In this document: one piece after another, positions 30,701 to 40,206 of the stretch
Numbering within the stretch: the stretch's first letter is position 1
Layout: each line of letters begins with the position of its first letter
Assembly (NCBI RefSeq): GCF_932276165.1
Contig: NC_063983.1
Coordinates: 1,247,501-1,311,500, forward strand
DNA: 64,000 nt
Direction of reading: 5' to 3'
From: Plutella xylostella
Lineage: Eukaryota; Arthropoda; Insecta; Lepidoptera; Plutellidae
The notes under the pieces: model-generated
The model's input: the letters and a program-made list of their open reading frames with translations, nothing else
What the model was told of the DNA's origin: nothing
Databases searched by the model: none
Program-made: the position numbers and the translations under genes

Positions 30701-31413
30701 ACATTTGAAATAATTATTTTAATTTTTACCTCTATTTGTGTCTGTGCTCCTCCCTCGTTTAATTTATGGTTATTTTGCTAGGGCTATAATATAATTTTAT
30801 GAATACAATTATTTTCTATCTTGCGGACTTGCGGGTATGTAGGTAGGTATAATCCCCTCGCGTGAGAAATTCGATTGGCTTGAAATCAAACAATACGTTT
30901 TTTGATGCATGAAAACTATTGAAAACTGAACTGGTATAACTATCAAGTAAAACGGAATATTGCTTGCTGATTTCATAACTGAGAACGTGAAGTTAAGTCG
31001 AACTTAAGTAAGTACGATAATAATTATGCATTAGAAGTCAGTGATTGCAGAACAGCAAGTGATTGCATAAGACTTCATGTCATCCAGCTTTTTTAAATAA
31101 CTGGGGAAGAAAATCAAGTGAAACTTAGTCACTACAATCAAGTGAATCAAGTGTACCAGACGTCAACTGACCAATGACGTTATTGGGGGCATAAAAATGA
31201 GACTGAACCAACCAATTAGAACCGGGGAATGTGGTACAGTAGGCTAAGGCGCTATCTGTAATTAACTTTTACTTGTCTTCTTCTCCCCATTCGATAGAAA
31301 TTTCTTGCCAACTTGCTTGTTTATCCAAACTTACCTTGAACAGTATAGAGACTACTAACGCTGGCGAATGCTCCGAACAAAACTATAAACAGTATACCAA
31401 CACGTTTAATCAT
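24482..31413 (-). CDS. Three-domain TIL (Ascaris-type) serine protease inhibitor, secreted
   Basis: The spliced model on the minus strand is exons 31413-31335, 26513-26337, 25635-25453 and 24732-24482; 690 nt, 229 aa. Exon 1 encodes a 26-residue signal peptide region (MIKRVGILFIVLFGAFASVS) and ends in phase 1 at gtaagt. Exons 2 and 3 are symmetric phase 1-1 (59 and 61 codons), and exon 4 is phase 1 to stop, so every join makes a Glu just before the first cysteine. Each domain has ten cysteines with TIL spacing (C-x8-C-x3-C-x3-C ... C-x3-C-x3-C-x-C ... C-x5-C). The family's five disulfides are 1-7, 2-6, 3-5, 4-10, 8-9, and TIL domains block serine proteases with the loop between C5 and C6. Here those loops are EED, GLA and LQV, giving likely P1 residues Glu, Leu and Gln. 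A 27-residue tail follows domain 3. Extra TIL exons in the 4.8-kb intron 1 were looked for and not seen. Confidence 0.85.
24935..25158 (-). pseudogene. Partial TIL exon fused to LINE tail, copy 2
   Basis: 25025-25108 encodes on the minus strand the second half of a TIL domain (MGCFCKAGYVRDEKSNKCVT) and keeps a donor (gtgagt), but the first half with C1-C6 is missing. It is replaced at 25109-25158 by sequence like the 3' end of the RTE-like LINE at 54346-54402 (gacagagtgttgctcc ... ccagcagacacaat). It is a tandem copy of 25175-25402. No acceptor before the fragment is obvious, so it is probably skipped as an exon. Confidence 0.75.
25175..25402 (-). pseudogene. Partial TIL exon fused to LINE tail, copy 1
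   Basis: 25244-25344 is very similar to the second half of exon 3 (GLACSMGC, CKAGYVRDEKSNKCVT, LDQCPVG) with a donor gtgagt, but C1-C5 are absent. From 25353 to 25400 it joins the same LINE-like tail as the copy at 24935, with flank (cttatccagagct ... tgcaaaac) also shared. The two units arose by duplication of one chimeric block of about 225 bp. Open frames reported here in other registers are shadows. Confidence 0.75.
25453..25635 (-). other. TIL exon 3 (domain 2)
   Basis: Acceptor cccaccag, donor gtaagg, 183 nt, phase 1-1. Domain 2 runs from SICSPNEEFLSC to VTLDQC with ten cysteines; the C5-C6 loop is GLA, so P1 is probably Leu. If the donor is ignored, the frame runs on for GKDAGLIG and then stops. 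Confidence 0.85.
26111..26287. mobile_element. MITE (family E), copy 2, in a TIL intron
   Basis: Left end aggtaagcgtccgcc, right end ggtggacgttcacct, internal block catgccgatgaagtg. It lies in intron 2 of the minus-strand inhibitor gene, 50 bases from the exon 2 donor. Confidence 0.65.
26337..26513 (-). other. TIL exon 2 (domain 1)
   Basis: Acceptor tcctccacag, donor gtttgt, 177 nt, phase 1-1. Domain 1 runs from EECAANEEYLIC to VPADQC with ten cysteines. The C5-C6 loop is EED, an acidic P1 that is unusual for this family. Confidence 0.85.
26570..26772. mobile_element. Degraded family D MITE in intron 1
   Basis: The right half (tttggttcatttggtattgg, taagtggacttttacattgc, tcgtgactg) matches family D; the left half is diverged. 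Flanked by TA on the right. Confidence 0.5.
27116..28246 (+). CDS. Eight-cysteine TIL-like secreted inhibitor, nested antisense
   Basis: The spliced model is exons 27116-27188, 27657-27798 and 28123-28246, 112 aa. Donors gtaagt and gtacga and acceptors cctcag and tttcag are good, and phases 1 and 2 match across the joins. The first 21-24 residues (MFRRMIWTILTSFAIVCETF) are a signal peptide. The mature part starts RTRCPRGEAHRSC and has eight cysteines. C1-x8-C2, C2-x7-C4, C6-x3-C7-x-C8 (CVSACVC) and C9-x5-C10 (CIPAASC) keep TIL spacing exactly. C3 is Arg in place of Cys, and C5 is absent in a C4-C6 segment lengthened from 12 to 19 residues. C3 and C5 are disulfide partners in the family, so one bridge is cleanly lost. 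The gene lies inside intron 1 of the minus-strand three-domain inhibitor. Like that gene, it has a phase-1 intron just before C1. Whether it inhibits a protease is not known. Confidence 0.8.
27333..27481. mobile_element. TWA-type MITE (family A), copy 2, in intron 1 of the nested gene
   Basis: 149 bp, ends GTGCCAATTTCTCCATAGTC and complement, flanked by TTA (27330-27332, 27482-27484). It makes up about a third of the 468-base intron. Confidence 0.85.
27945..28045 (+). repeat. RTE-like LINE 3' tail fragment in intron 2 of the nested gene
   Basis: cgcactaggcccgcttggtg ... gaaggagaaccttgccctag ... gatgggttgtga, the same tail as 48525-48635. Confidence 0.6.
28434..28540. mobile_element. Hairpin MITE (family C), copy 1
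   Basis: 107 bp, ends CAGGGTGAGTCTTTCATAGG and complement, TA on both sides. A longer copy is at 53494-53755. It lies 187 bases after the stop of the nested gene. Confidence 0.8.
28850..29165 (-). repeat. LINE ORF1-like C-terminal fragment with 3' tail
   Basis: A minus-strand frame ending at 28978 reads DFKSFRLRVPADQQ ... KDFWPAGIVFRRYREAK, resembling the C-terminal part of ORF1 proteins from insect LINEs. It is followed by an A/T-rich 3' end with AATAAA. No start codon; truncated at the 5' side. Family assignment is from memory. Confidence 0.5.
29323..29405 (-). repeat. tRNA-like SINE head (family 2), truncated
   Basis: The complement reads cctctgtggtctagtggtag with B box GGTTCGATTTCC, the head of the SINE at 47527-47905. 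It is not a functional tRNA: no acceptor stem. Confidence 0.65.
29900..30041. mobile_element. TWA-type MITE (family A), copy 3
   Basis: 142 bp, diverged ends (GTGCCGATACCTCCATTCTC left), flanked by TAA on both sides; internal sequence is in the opposite orientation to copy 1. Lies in intron 1 of the three-domain inhibitor gene. Confidence 0.8.
30245..30475. mobile_element. TA-flanked MITE (family D)
   Basis: Ends CACTCACGGCAATGAAAAAG and (complement) ctttgcccgtcagtg, TA on the left. Same family as 41008-41242. Confidence 0.75.
31335..31413 (-). other. Signal peptide exon of the three-domain inhibitor
   Basis: ATG at 31413-31411 with A at -3; 26 codons plus one base, ending at the donor gtaagt. 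Positively charged start (MIKR) and hydrophobic core. It shares phase 1 with all TIL exons, which is why I join it to them; the 4.8-kb distance makes this the least certain join. Confidence 0.7.
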
Positions 31414-31490
31414 TTTTGTCTTAAATCACACTGCTAATCTTGCAACAAAAGTATCTTACATTAAATGTAACTGTTTGATTAAATATTTGA

Positions 31491-31496
31491 TTTATA
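31491..31496 (-). promoter_or_regulatory. TATA box of the three-domain inhibitor gene (predicted)
   Basis: TATAAA on the minus strand, 78-83 bases upstream of the start codon, with an initiator-like CAGT at 31470-31473 about 20-25 bases downstream. Two AGATAA GATA-type motifs lie further upstream (31550-31580), compatible with fat body or midgut expression; this is inference. Confidence 0.45.
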
Positions 31497-32127
31497 TTAA
31501 TTAAATAAACTTCACAATATTTTAATGCAGCTCAAGCAAAGGGCTTTTGTTATCTGAGGTGGGTTTATCTCGGATTTCTTCGTTTTGGATTCGACCTTCC
31601 ATCTTGATTCATGGTTCAGCTGAGTTGGCTGCACAAAAACTTGCATCCTTGCATTGAAGCGTGAAACCTGATGAGTAAAAACTATTGACTGATTGCCCCT
31701 AGTACTTCTTCTCGATCTTGAGGGGGATTAAGTTGACGTTCACAAAATAGTGTTGCAGAGAAGTCGATAGTTTTATTTCTGGGTTAGGAGTCAAATAGTC
31801 CTGTTTTGATTCGAACCAAGGACGAGTTGTCGAAAGTTTTATTCATATGTCATGCAGCCTATCAGAATATTCTATCGATGGCTTATCCCAACTCACACCT
31901 ATTCAAGGAAGCATAGCATACTTAGATTAACAAAATACGAATAAGATGTCAAACTTCTTTAAGTTCAACCTGTTGTATTGTACTAATTGACCATTAAGTG
32001 ACCATTGTACTAATATAATAAGGTCACAAATCTTCTAACCACTTAGGTTATTTTGAACTAGTTCGGTGGCGTTATTTGTCGAGACTTTTATTTTGCAATG
32101 ACACTCCATCTACATGGCGCCACGATA

Positions 32128-32253
32128 CAGGATGTTTAAATGAATTATAGTAAGCTCAAAGCAGGATACCCAAAGATCTATCTGTACAACTTTTGACCAT
32201 CTGAACTACCCCGTTTTGGCTTACTGAACCAACTTGGCTTACGCAACATCCTG
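32128..32253. mobile_element. TA-flanked hairpin-like MITE
   Basis: Ends CAGGATGTTTAAATG and caacatcctg, TA flanks. Related by its termini to the CAGGGTGTT families. Confidence 0.6.
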
Positions 32254-32924
32254 TATGCATAATTATGTCTATAATAATATTATTATTTTGACTAAGTAAT
32301 TATATTTTAAGGTTATTTTGGTTTTAGATTATAGACTAAATTTCAAAAACATTTATCTAATTATTTATGTTATCATAATTATCATGTCTGGGAGTCAGGG
32401 TTGATTAGGGATCATTATTATGTACAACACATACCATTCGGTTTAATAAGGTTATAATTAACGTTTGTAAGTCTAAATATAAGTCTCCTAGCCCATCCAA
32501 ATTAAATAATATAATAACTATACGGGCCCTTATTCGGGAATTTGGTGAGCAAACACGAAAATCCATAATTACCTCGTTTTAATTTCAACAAATTCAACTT
32601 GTTTTCTGAGTGTCTTTGTTTTGAATGATAAATGAAAATTTCCCAACCAAAACACTTGCTGAAACTGTTCGCCGTAAAATGTATTCTGTTTTGAGAGTCG
32701 TAAGGTTTACTATTGGGTTTGGGTGGTAGATGTCATTTATTTCAGCGGAGATGTTTATGTTAATGATAGTTTTTCGGCTTCTGTAATTGATTACGGTTGG
32801 GAGAAACGGTGGAAGCAATTTGAAGAGAATACTGTAAAGTATTCAGGAATAATTTATAACTATCTTATCACTAAGGAGATGCATCTTAACTCCCTTGATA
32901 ACCATCCCTTGATAGATAATGATT

Positions 32925-32997
32925 TTAGTTTCGGGCTTAGATATACCATGCTGCACATGTAGGTTTCGGCTTAGTATACCCTTTTTGCAACACCCTG
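32925..32997. mobile_element. Half copy of hairpin MITE family B
   Basis: Only the right arm remains: tcgggcttagatatacc ... catgtaggtttcggctt ... gcaacaccctg. It is fused into the end of an open frame (32723-32962) that therefore is not a gene. Confidence 0.7.
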
Positions 32998-33145
32998 TAT
33001 TTTAAAGAGGAGAATAGACAGCCTTTAGACGTGACGTCACACCCGGGGTTCAGGGGTTTCTGTATCAATAGTCTCGTTACCGCCTGATCCTCAAACGAGG
33101 TATAAAGCGAACGTGACTTGGATTCCGAATAACCCTGCAGCCTAA

Positions 33146-33763
33146 CGGTCTTATTCATAAAAAGTTACGGGAGACCTATAGGCCTGCTATAAGCAAATGT
33201 CAAAAAAACTTTATTCATAAACGATCAATAGCGCTAAAGAACTCTCCAACTGATTCGTAAAACCTTGATATGCTAAAGTTGGCTGGACCCTACTATACAC
33301 CTTCCGTAAACCTCCTCTTGTACAAAAACATGGCGGCCGGTCAACAGCTGTTCTGCTTTATTGACGATTTGACATTTGTTGTGAGTTAATATTTGCTGAA
33401 AATAAGTTGCCATGGTAACGTAAAAATTTAATTTTTTTTTTTGTGGGTTTTGGCTTGGCCACTGCGCCTTTAAGCCAACGTAAACTTTTTTAAGTGCCGC
33501 GCCGTGACTAACATAGATAATAGAGATTGATAAATGAATGAATGTTTTCGCTATTTTTGTTTATGGTTTCGTCGGACCGGCAACTTAATAGGGTAAATGT
33601 CAAAATGTTTGGTCTGTGAAATCTATTAGCATCACTATAGTTATTGAAGCTTTACGGAACTATTATGAATAGAGATTTTTACGAAACCTCAAATAGGCTT
33701 AATGTGTTCCGTAACTATTGAGCTCAGTAAACCTACTTTAAGGTTTTTTTATGAATAAGACCG
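33146..33763. mobile_element. 618-bp element with TAA duplication
   Basis: Ends CGGTCTTATTCATAAAAAG and (complement) ttttttatgaataagaccg, flanked by TAA at 33143-33145 and 33764-33766. PIF/Harbinger-like by its 3-bp TWA target. No ORF. It ends 40 bp before the next TAA-flanked element. A related end lies at 53217-53250. Confidence 0.75.
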
Positions 33764-33803
33764 TAATTTTATAATTTCTATGCCCATGATCATGGGTTCC
33801 TAA

Positions 33804-36667
33804 CACCCATATTCTAAGTCATTTCCTTCACTTAAGATTCTACTTCACTTGTTGAAGGATGCCATAAGGGATCTCTCACAGAACACTTCAAATCGGTATT
33901 CTAAGTCGGTATTTTGACATTCCTTCAAAAAGGAAGCTAGAAACATTTCGCTTAGGATTTTTTACGTTCTATAGCTAATTAAATCATTTCCGGTCTCATT
34001 TTCTTTTGTCTATGGAAGAAATACGACTCCTTTTCTTGAGATTTATCAACACATTTCGTTCTACGCAGATGCTACAATCTATGACACGGAATAAATAACT
34101 TCAAATCTTCAAACAATGTAAAAAAAAATTGCAGTAACGAAACGTGTTTAGTGTCATTGTATAAAAAAGAATAACAATAACAATCAACATTAACATCTAT
34201 GAAAACAATTTCTTCACTCCTGCAGTTTTAACAGCGTACCTGGGCCATTATTTTATTTTGGGTACCATTATCGGTCCCCTACAAAGAAAGATTTTTAAAA
34301 TATTAAATAATGAAGTTCAGGAATAAAGCTACCGTCTGCAGCAATCAAATAAGACACCGGTCACATAAAATATTATAAATTTAAGAAAAATACTTTATTT
34401 ATTTACAAATTACGGTAACTGTGTTGTTGTTTTTGGTAACGCAATTGTTTTTCATATAAAAATTGTCTGTCCCTCGAAGCGAGTCATTTGAAACAAGCAC
34501 AACGTGTGTAAAAAATTATAATGAAAACAATGTTTGTGTATATTATAACGAATATGTCATTAGTTTAACTTCACTTCACGGTAATAAGAATGATTTTACA
34601 ACAACATATTATGGGTCAATTAATATTCTTGGCCGAGTCCCCAAGCCTAAGCAAAAATACACCTACACTAGGTTACCATAGGAAATTCAATCATAAATAA
34701 ACTTATTTTAACTTTCTTACACCTAAGATCGTTTGAACGGCTGTGTATTTGTATCGGAGTGCAGGAAGGAGAGCGGGACGGATAAAATGACCAAGTCTTT
34801 CGGACGAGAGTCCTGGAGAGAAGCGCGTGTATTTATTGTGATGCCACTGAGTTACCGGCGACATACGGTGAGTTTTCTAGATATTTATTATTTTATTTCA
34901 TGCAATATAATGTAATAATTAGTAACAATTATGAGGGCATTTTGATATCCTATGTATGTGTATTCATTTAAGTACTAACTCCAAATAGGTTATTGTTTTA
35001 CAACTGCGTTACCGCTACACTTCGTTACTTTTTAAGTAACGCAGTTGTAGCTATAGTAACTCAGGGGTTTTTCTTATAGTTTACACATATTTGTTACTCA
35101 ATTTATGGTATAAATATAACATTTGAGCACATTATATTGTTACAGTATAACATTTCGGACTCAATGGCGTTAACAGCGGCTGAAAAACAACGGCTTTATA
35201 CGCAAAAAAAAGAGAAATATTTATAAGTATTAAGTAGTTATATTTTCAGCGATTTTAATACTTGTTATTTAACTAAGAGTTCTGTTTATTTTAGTTTGAT
35301 TGTTTTTTTCACATTAGGTATGATTAGTTTTAATTGAAGAAAGTATAAAGACTGTGACTGAGATACCGCTGTGTTACCAATTAACCACTGAGTTATCTAT
35401 TTGTCCCCCGTTTCCTGAGAGTATTCACAAACATATTAGCTATTCTATATTAAAAAGAAACTTAAACTAAATATAATTTTATTAATTAACCTTATTTGGA
35501 GCTATTTTTAAAAATGTAATACAAAAATAATGATTATTTAGTCCTTTTTTCGAAAAGAATTGCATTTAAATGTATTGATTGGTAACGCAGTGGGAAACTT
35601 TATAATAAAATGAATAACGAGACTGAGAATATTTTGTAATTTAAACTGTTTGATTAATGTTTTTTTCTTTCTTTTTATCTGATATATGTTTACGAACCAA
35701 AATACATGTTCCTAACAATAAAAAAAATATTTTGTATGAAAGTAACGCAGTAGTATTTTTTTCACATCGTTCCTCGATTAAACGCCAATATCTTTAAGAA
35801 ACAGCAAGAAAACATCGCTGCAAATGTATGTAATGAAAAATATAAATATTAATTAACATAAATAAAACTTTAAAGGTTATAATATAATAAGTTTATTTTT
35901 GAAAAAAATATCTGTAAACGTATGCCCAATTGTACCCAAAATAAAATAATGGCCCACCTATTAAAATCGTAATCTTTAGAAATTTCCTGTGATATCTAAT
36001 CAATAGGTGAAAATGAGTGGAAGTGGAAGAATTGACTAATTACATAGTTTTTTTTATCTTTAATTATTTAATAAATATTTGATTATTTGTTGTTCTACAT
36101 TTCCTATGTTATTTCTAAAGTTTTTAGTCAGGTAGAAGCTGGATGAGGAAGACTGATTCGTTGATTATTATGTAAAACATTGTGATACTTAAATAAAACA
36201 TTTTAAAGTACCTGTACCTGTTATTTTTTATTACAAAATCATACATATGAAAAAAGTAAAAACGATAAAATGTTTATTTAGCTAAAAACTGTCTTATTTA
36301 TTTAACAAAAATCAAACTTTCATATCATACCTAATTAAAATGCCTGGTTATAAATGCACTCCTTATTATGCTACCTCGCGCTGCGTTCTTTAAAGGGTTT
36401 TCAGCATCCCTTATGTATCGCCGTGCCAAGAAATTATATGGTTCTCCTAAAACGTATTCAATAAATTCGTCAAACTCCGCTATTTCTATCCTTTGAGTAT
36501 CTATAAGGTAGCTCAAGAGGTACCTTCACTTTGACATTTCATTCCAAAACCTTGAGTAAGGAAATGATTAAGTGAAGGAGACTTTTTACGACTATAGCTA
36601 CCGAATTAAGGAAGAAACCTTAAGTCAAGGAAATTATAAGGAAAGGAAGTGACTAAGAATATGGGTG
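33804..36667. mobile_element. PIF/Harbinger DNA transposon, 2.86 kb, degenerate
   Basis: Ends CACCCATATTCTAAGTCATT and the complement of agtgactaagaatatgggtg, flanked by TAA (33801-33803 and 36668-36670). Near the right end a minus-strand frame encodes a segment like the N-terminus of HARBI1-type transposases. The rest is AT-rich and has lost any long frame, with several gtaacgcagt motifs (35038, 35583, 35742). Confidence 0.75.
36331..36516 (-). pseudogene. HARBI1-like transposase N-terminal remnant
   Basis: 61 residues, including EFDEFIEYVLGEP and RRYIRDAENPLK. The latter resembles the conserved R-x-x-R-D-x-x-N-P segment near the start of PIF/Harbinger transposases. The frame stops before any DDE catalytic motif. 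It lies inside, and reads inward from, the right end of the TAA-flanked element, which supports the call. Confidence 0.55.
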
Positions 36668-36688
36668 TAAGTTTTTCGTAGTTGTCTA

Positions 36689-36849
36689 CAGGGTGTTAAA
36701 TAAATTATGTTAGCCGAAAGGTGTTGAGTTTGTCTGAACAACTTACATACAACTGTTAAAATTCTGAAAAACTACTGGAATTTTGTAAAATAATAAAAAA
36801 AAACTACTTATATAGAACCAATTTTCTTTGCCACTTTTATAACACCTTG
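36689..36849. mobile_element. MITE with CAGGGTGTTA ends
   Basis: Left end CAGGGTGTTAAATAAA, right end tataacaccttg, TA flank on the right. Begins 19 bp after the Harbinger target site. Confidence 0.55.
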
Positions 36850-37317
36850 TAAGTATATGTCCGTGGTGTGTGTGTTATGTGTTTTATTTTATCTCACAGG
36901 TCTGTTCAATTGTCAAAATCTGTTCAGCCTTTAAAATTATGCGCTCGTTTGTCATCAACATCATTGCCTGAGATCCTAAGGTTCTGTATCGTAATTGAAG
37001 TTTTTAACTCAACTACCTACCCAAGTACTTAATTAATTGACTGAAGTGTCAAAAATACTGGAATAAATTGAAATTTATTTTGATCAGAAACAATTAATCA
37101 TTTTGGAGTCACGCCTCTGTCGTGTCGGCGCCTGCGGCCGGCAGTTTTGAACAAAACTGGGCTCTGCTTGATAAAGTAGGTCTCAAGGATCTATTTATTA
37201 ATACTAGAGAGTCTATTTTCCTCCTTAAATGGCAGTAAATAAATTGCAAATTGTCATTGACAAACTATTACGCAGTTTGGCAGATTTTGTTATGTATTAA
37301 CCTAAGTTTTTATTATA

Positions 37318-37535
37318 AACTAGCTGTTCCCGCGCGCTTCGCTTCGCCTTTAAAAGTTTTCCCGTGGGAATACCAGGATAAAAAGTAGCCTATGTTCTTT
37401 CCCAGGGTATAGACCGTATGTATACCAAATTTCATTCTAATCGTTCAGTAGTTTTGGCGTGAAAGAGTAACAGACAGACAGACAGACAGACACAGTTACT
37501 TTCGCATTTATAATATTAGTTAGGAAGTTAGGATA
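37318..37535 (+). repeat. Dispersed (GACA)n-containing repeat, copy 2
   Basis: Starts actagctgttcccgcgcg; (GACA)n at about 37472-37491; ends tttataatattagt. Confidence 0.75.
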
Positions 37536-37826
37536 GTTAGGATAAATGTCTTTAAAACAAAAACCGTTTAGAACTCAAAAATACGCCACGTTTACGAGGT
37601 CCGTTAAAAAAGTAAGCTATAAAATGGCATAAGCGTCGTGTTTCATAAAAAAAATCTGAGACCTTCGTGGAAAGAATCCAGTTTTACGGGTTAGTTTTTC
37701 AATTCCATAATCATAGCTATCATGGTTTAAACTTGTACTGTGTAAACTTTATACTCAAACAAATCTATTGCAAGCAAATATCTCAACTAAGAAACCTAAA
37801 AACGTAAGATTTATGATTTTACTTAA

Positions 37827-38869
37827 CCTTTAACTGCCGACGTGGTCTATACGCGCCACTAACAACGAGGTTACGTCTGAGAGACGTAGATATTTGAAAA
37901 ATCATTTAAAAATAAAGTATTCGTTTTATTTCATTTATAACCACCCATAAAAATACTATAGTTAAATGGCTTATAATATATGGATAGTCAATAAAACAAT
38001 TAGTTAATTTAACAAGAAATCAGCCTGTATTGATGAGACCCCAAGTTTTATTTGAACATTTTTAGGAACTTTTATTAGACGTATATATATTTTTTATTTA
38101 TACACATATCAGTAGATTTTTTTTATAATTTTACTCTTTTATAACTAATAAAGTAAAATAAAAAAGAATCAGCACAAAAACTTAACAAAATAAAAAAACT
38201 GACACTCAATCAAGTTAGCATATTTATGGCTTGCAGCGTTGCAGCTATTGCATATTTGTAGGCAAAATGTAAGGCACATGGGTTTCTTCCAGAGACAACA
38301 TGATTTTTTTGTGCGTCTTTTTAGTAGACTTGGACAAATTGCACAGGTCTTTCGGGCAGGAGGCGAGAGGGCATATCTGTAGGACCAATAACTGGTTCAA
38401 TGGAACAACGTAGTTCTCACGGTGGTATGATATTTCATCGCCTCGCACGTCCTGTCTCCTTTCTCTCAGTTTCCTATGATTATCAATTGCTTGATTTTTA
38501 TAATCACTAGGTAGTGTCCTCTTTTTTGACCCTGAACTACCACTTTCAGACATTCCGTAGGAAAAAAACATATGTTAATTGCGATGTGACGACCTCAAGA
38601 CACTAAGGTAGTACATACATTTACAACGTGGTGACGACCAAGAGACGTATCAAGTTTGGAACATAAACACCGTACTTACGTCTGTGAGACGTCTCGAGCT
38701 CCGCATAAAGCACCTGTGCACGCGCCGTAAGCGGGACGCCTACAGCAAGTAGAACACGCGGGGGGAGGAGGGTACTGAGGGGCGGAACCTTGGTAACGCT
38801 TCGGGTGAAAAAATATTGTCAAAATAAAAACGAGGCCGTCTGTGAGACAGGTAGGTCGGCAGTTAAAGG
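37827..38869. mobile_element. piggyBac-type element, 1.04 kb, TTAA flanked
   Basis: Ends CCTTTAACTGCCGAC and its exact complement, flanked by TTAA at 37823-37826 and 38870-38873. Short subterminal acgtct-type inverted motifs (37870-37890, 38680-38695, 38836-38850) lie near both ends. It carries one ORF of about 108 codons (minus, 38245-38571), too small for a full transposase. Confidence 0.8.
38245..38571 (-). CDS. Unrecognised ORF inside the piggyBac-type element
   Basis: 108 codons from the first Met, or 102 from the internal MSESGSSGSKKRTLPSDY. It is basic and Ser-rich at the start, has a charged helical middle (NHRKLRERRQDVRGDE) and a short cysteine cluster (CPLASCPKDLC). I do not recognise a piggyBac DDD domain or its C-terminal Cys-rich finger. 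It may be a remnant of the element's own gene or captured sequence; it may also not be expressed. Confidence 0.35.
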   Translation of the reverse strand: MFFSYGMSESGSSGSKKRTLPSDYKNQAIDNHRKLRERRQDVRGDEISYHRENYVVPLNQLLVLQICPLASCPKDLCNLSKSTKKTHKKIMLSLEETHVPYILPTNMQ

Positions 38870-38972
38870 TTAAAAAAAAAAAAGAATAACGCAACTTCAA
38901 AAACTGGGGTGTGAAAGTGCCTGTATTCCTTTTCTATTACACCTATATTTTGCGAATTTAAAGTAAGTATAT

Positions 38973-39173
38973 TTACAGCTTTTGTGGCGGCCCCTTTACA
39001 TCTTCACCTATCCACGTCTTCCAGCTAACCGTTGGAGGATTCAAATAGAATAGTTGCACATCCTGATCTGAATATTTTAGTAGCTTGGACATGCAACGGT
39101 CAGGGCCGAACTCAGGGTGAAAGGAGTCCCTTTTCAACAGATGTAGAGCCTCCCCATGCTTAATAAGGTGTTT
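38973..39173 (-). pseudogene. Possible orphan last exon of a fatty acyl-CoA reductase
   Basis: On the minus strand an acceptor (catacacccag) is followed by a 66-residue frame in phase 0, then a stop at 38973. The order HLIKHGEALHLLK, FHPEF, MSKLLKYSDQDVQLFYLNP, TVSWKTWIGEDVKG resembles the C-terminal sterile domain of insect fatty acyl-CoA reductases (LLxYFxxxxWxFxxxN, LSxxDxxxFxxDxxxIDWxxY, LGxRxYxLKE). In intact enzymes this domain goes on to a membrane-associated tail, which is missing. No upstream NAD-binding exons were seen within the window, so it is a fragment or a distant exon. The family call is by eye. Confidence 0.35.
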
Positions 39174-39502
39174 CTGGGTGTATGTTATGTATATACAAAC
39201 GCATGCAATAGTTTCCATGATATGAAAAATAGTAAGTATTTTAGATAATATTAAAATAGCAAACACAATACATATTTTTACCTTTTTCAATGAAACTACA
39301 TACTTTACACTTCGATAAAGCGCATTTTTTTGTGGTGGGGGCATTCAGTTCAATGCAATGACGTCACACAATAATTTAAATTAATTTATCATTGTGATTT
39401 GTCACTTAGGTATAATAAAAAATAAAAATTGGGAGTGAAGTAACGAGGAGACAAAGTTGAATCTAGGTATTAGAGGTATTTAAGCTCTTAATAACAATAC
39501 AT

Positions 39503-39720
39503 AATCCTAATCCTAACTAATATTGTAAATGCGAAAGTAACTGTATCTGTCTGTCTGTATGTCTGTAACTCTTTCACCCCAAAACTACTGAACGGATTTG
39601 AATAAAATTTGGTATACAGATAGCCTAGACCCTGAGAAAGAACATAGGCTACTTTTTATCGCGGTATTCCCACGGGAAAACTTTTTAAGGCGAAGCGAAG
39701 CTCACGTTAACAGTTAGTAC
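39503..39720 (-). repeat. Dispersed (GACA)n-containing repeat, copy 3
   Basis: Complement of copy 1: actaatattgtaaatgcg, short (GTCT)n, aaaactttttaaggcgaagc at the right end. Confidence 0.75.
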
Positions 39721-40034
39721 ATAATATTATAAAGTTTCTTTAATCCGTCCCTGGGTTCCAGAACTAGCTTCGCCAGAATGCCAATTGAACGAGCACGTTA
39801 AAGGTTATTTTAAGAATACCTTTGAACTTGCAGCTTTGAATGTAACACGCCAATTGTAAAGAAATAGTTGCTTTTGTAAGCAAATGTTCACTTTACAACT
39901 ACAAAGACTCCTTCCGGTTTCAAAATTCCGTCTGACTATGGATCTACGAATATACCTAAAACCATAACTAGACAGTACAGTGAAGTTTTAAGTACGTACT
40001 TGCCGTACTTGCGTACGTTTGTAAAATAGATAGA

Positions 40035-40206
40035 CATGAATCCTGAATCATACACGGATAGATAGATACTTACATAATAGTACCTAAGAACCAAGCAAAA
40101 CTATTAATAACAATTTGTCTATAAACAAATATCTGCTACGTCCGGTAATCGAACCAGGGACCTTCAGCATAACAGTCAGGGTTAACCGATACACCATTCG
40201 GTCTTC
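40035..40206 (-). repeat. Old family 1 SINE
   Basis: Diverged copy: aaacaaatatctgctac, tccggtaatcgaaccaggg (B box complement), ccattcggtcttc at the head. Confidence 0.6.

Noticed and set aside
32723..32962. 79-codon plus-strand frame
   Set aside because: Ends within the half copy of MITE family B; no motif.
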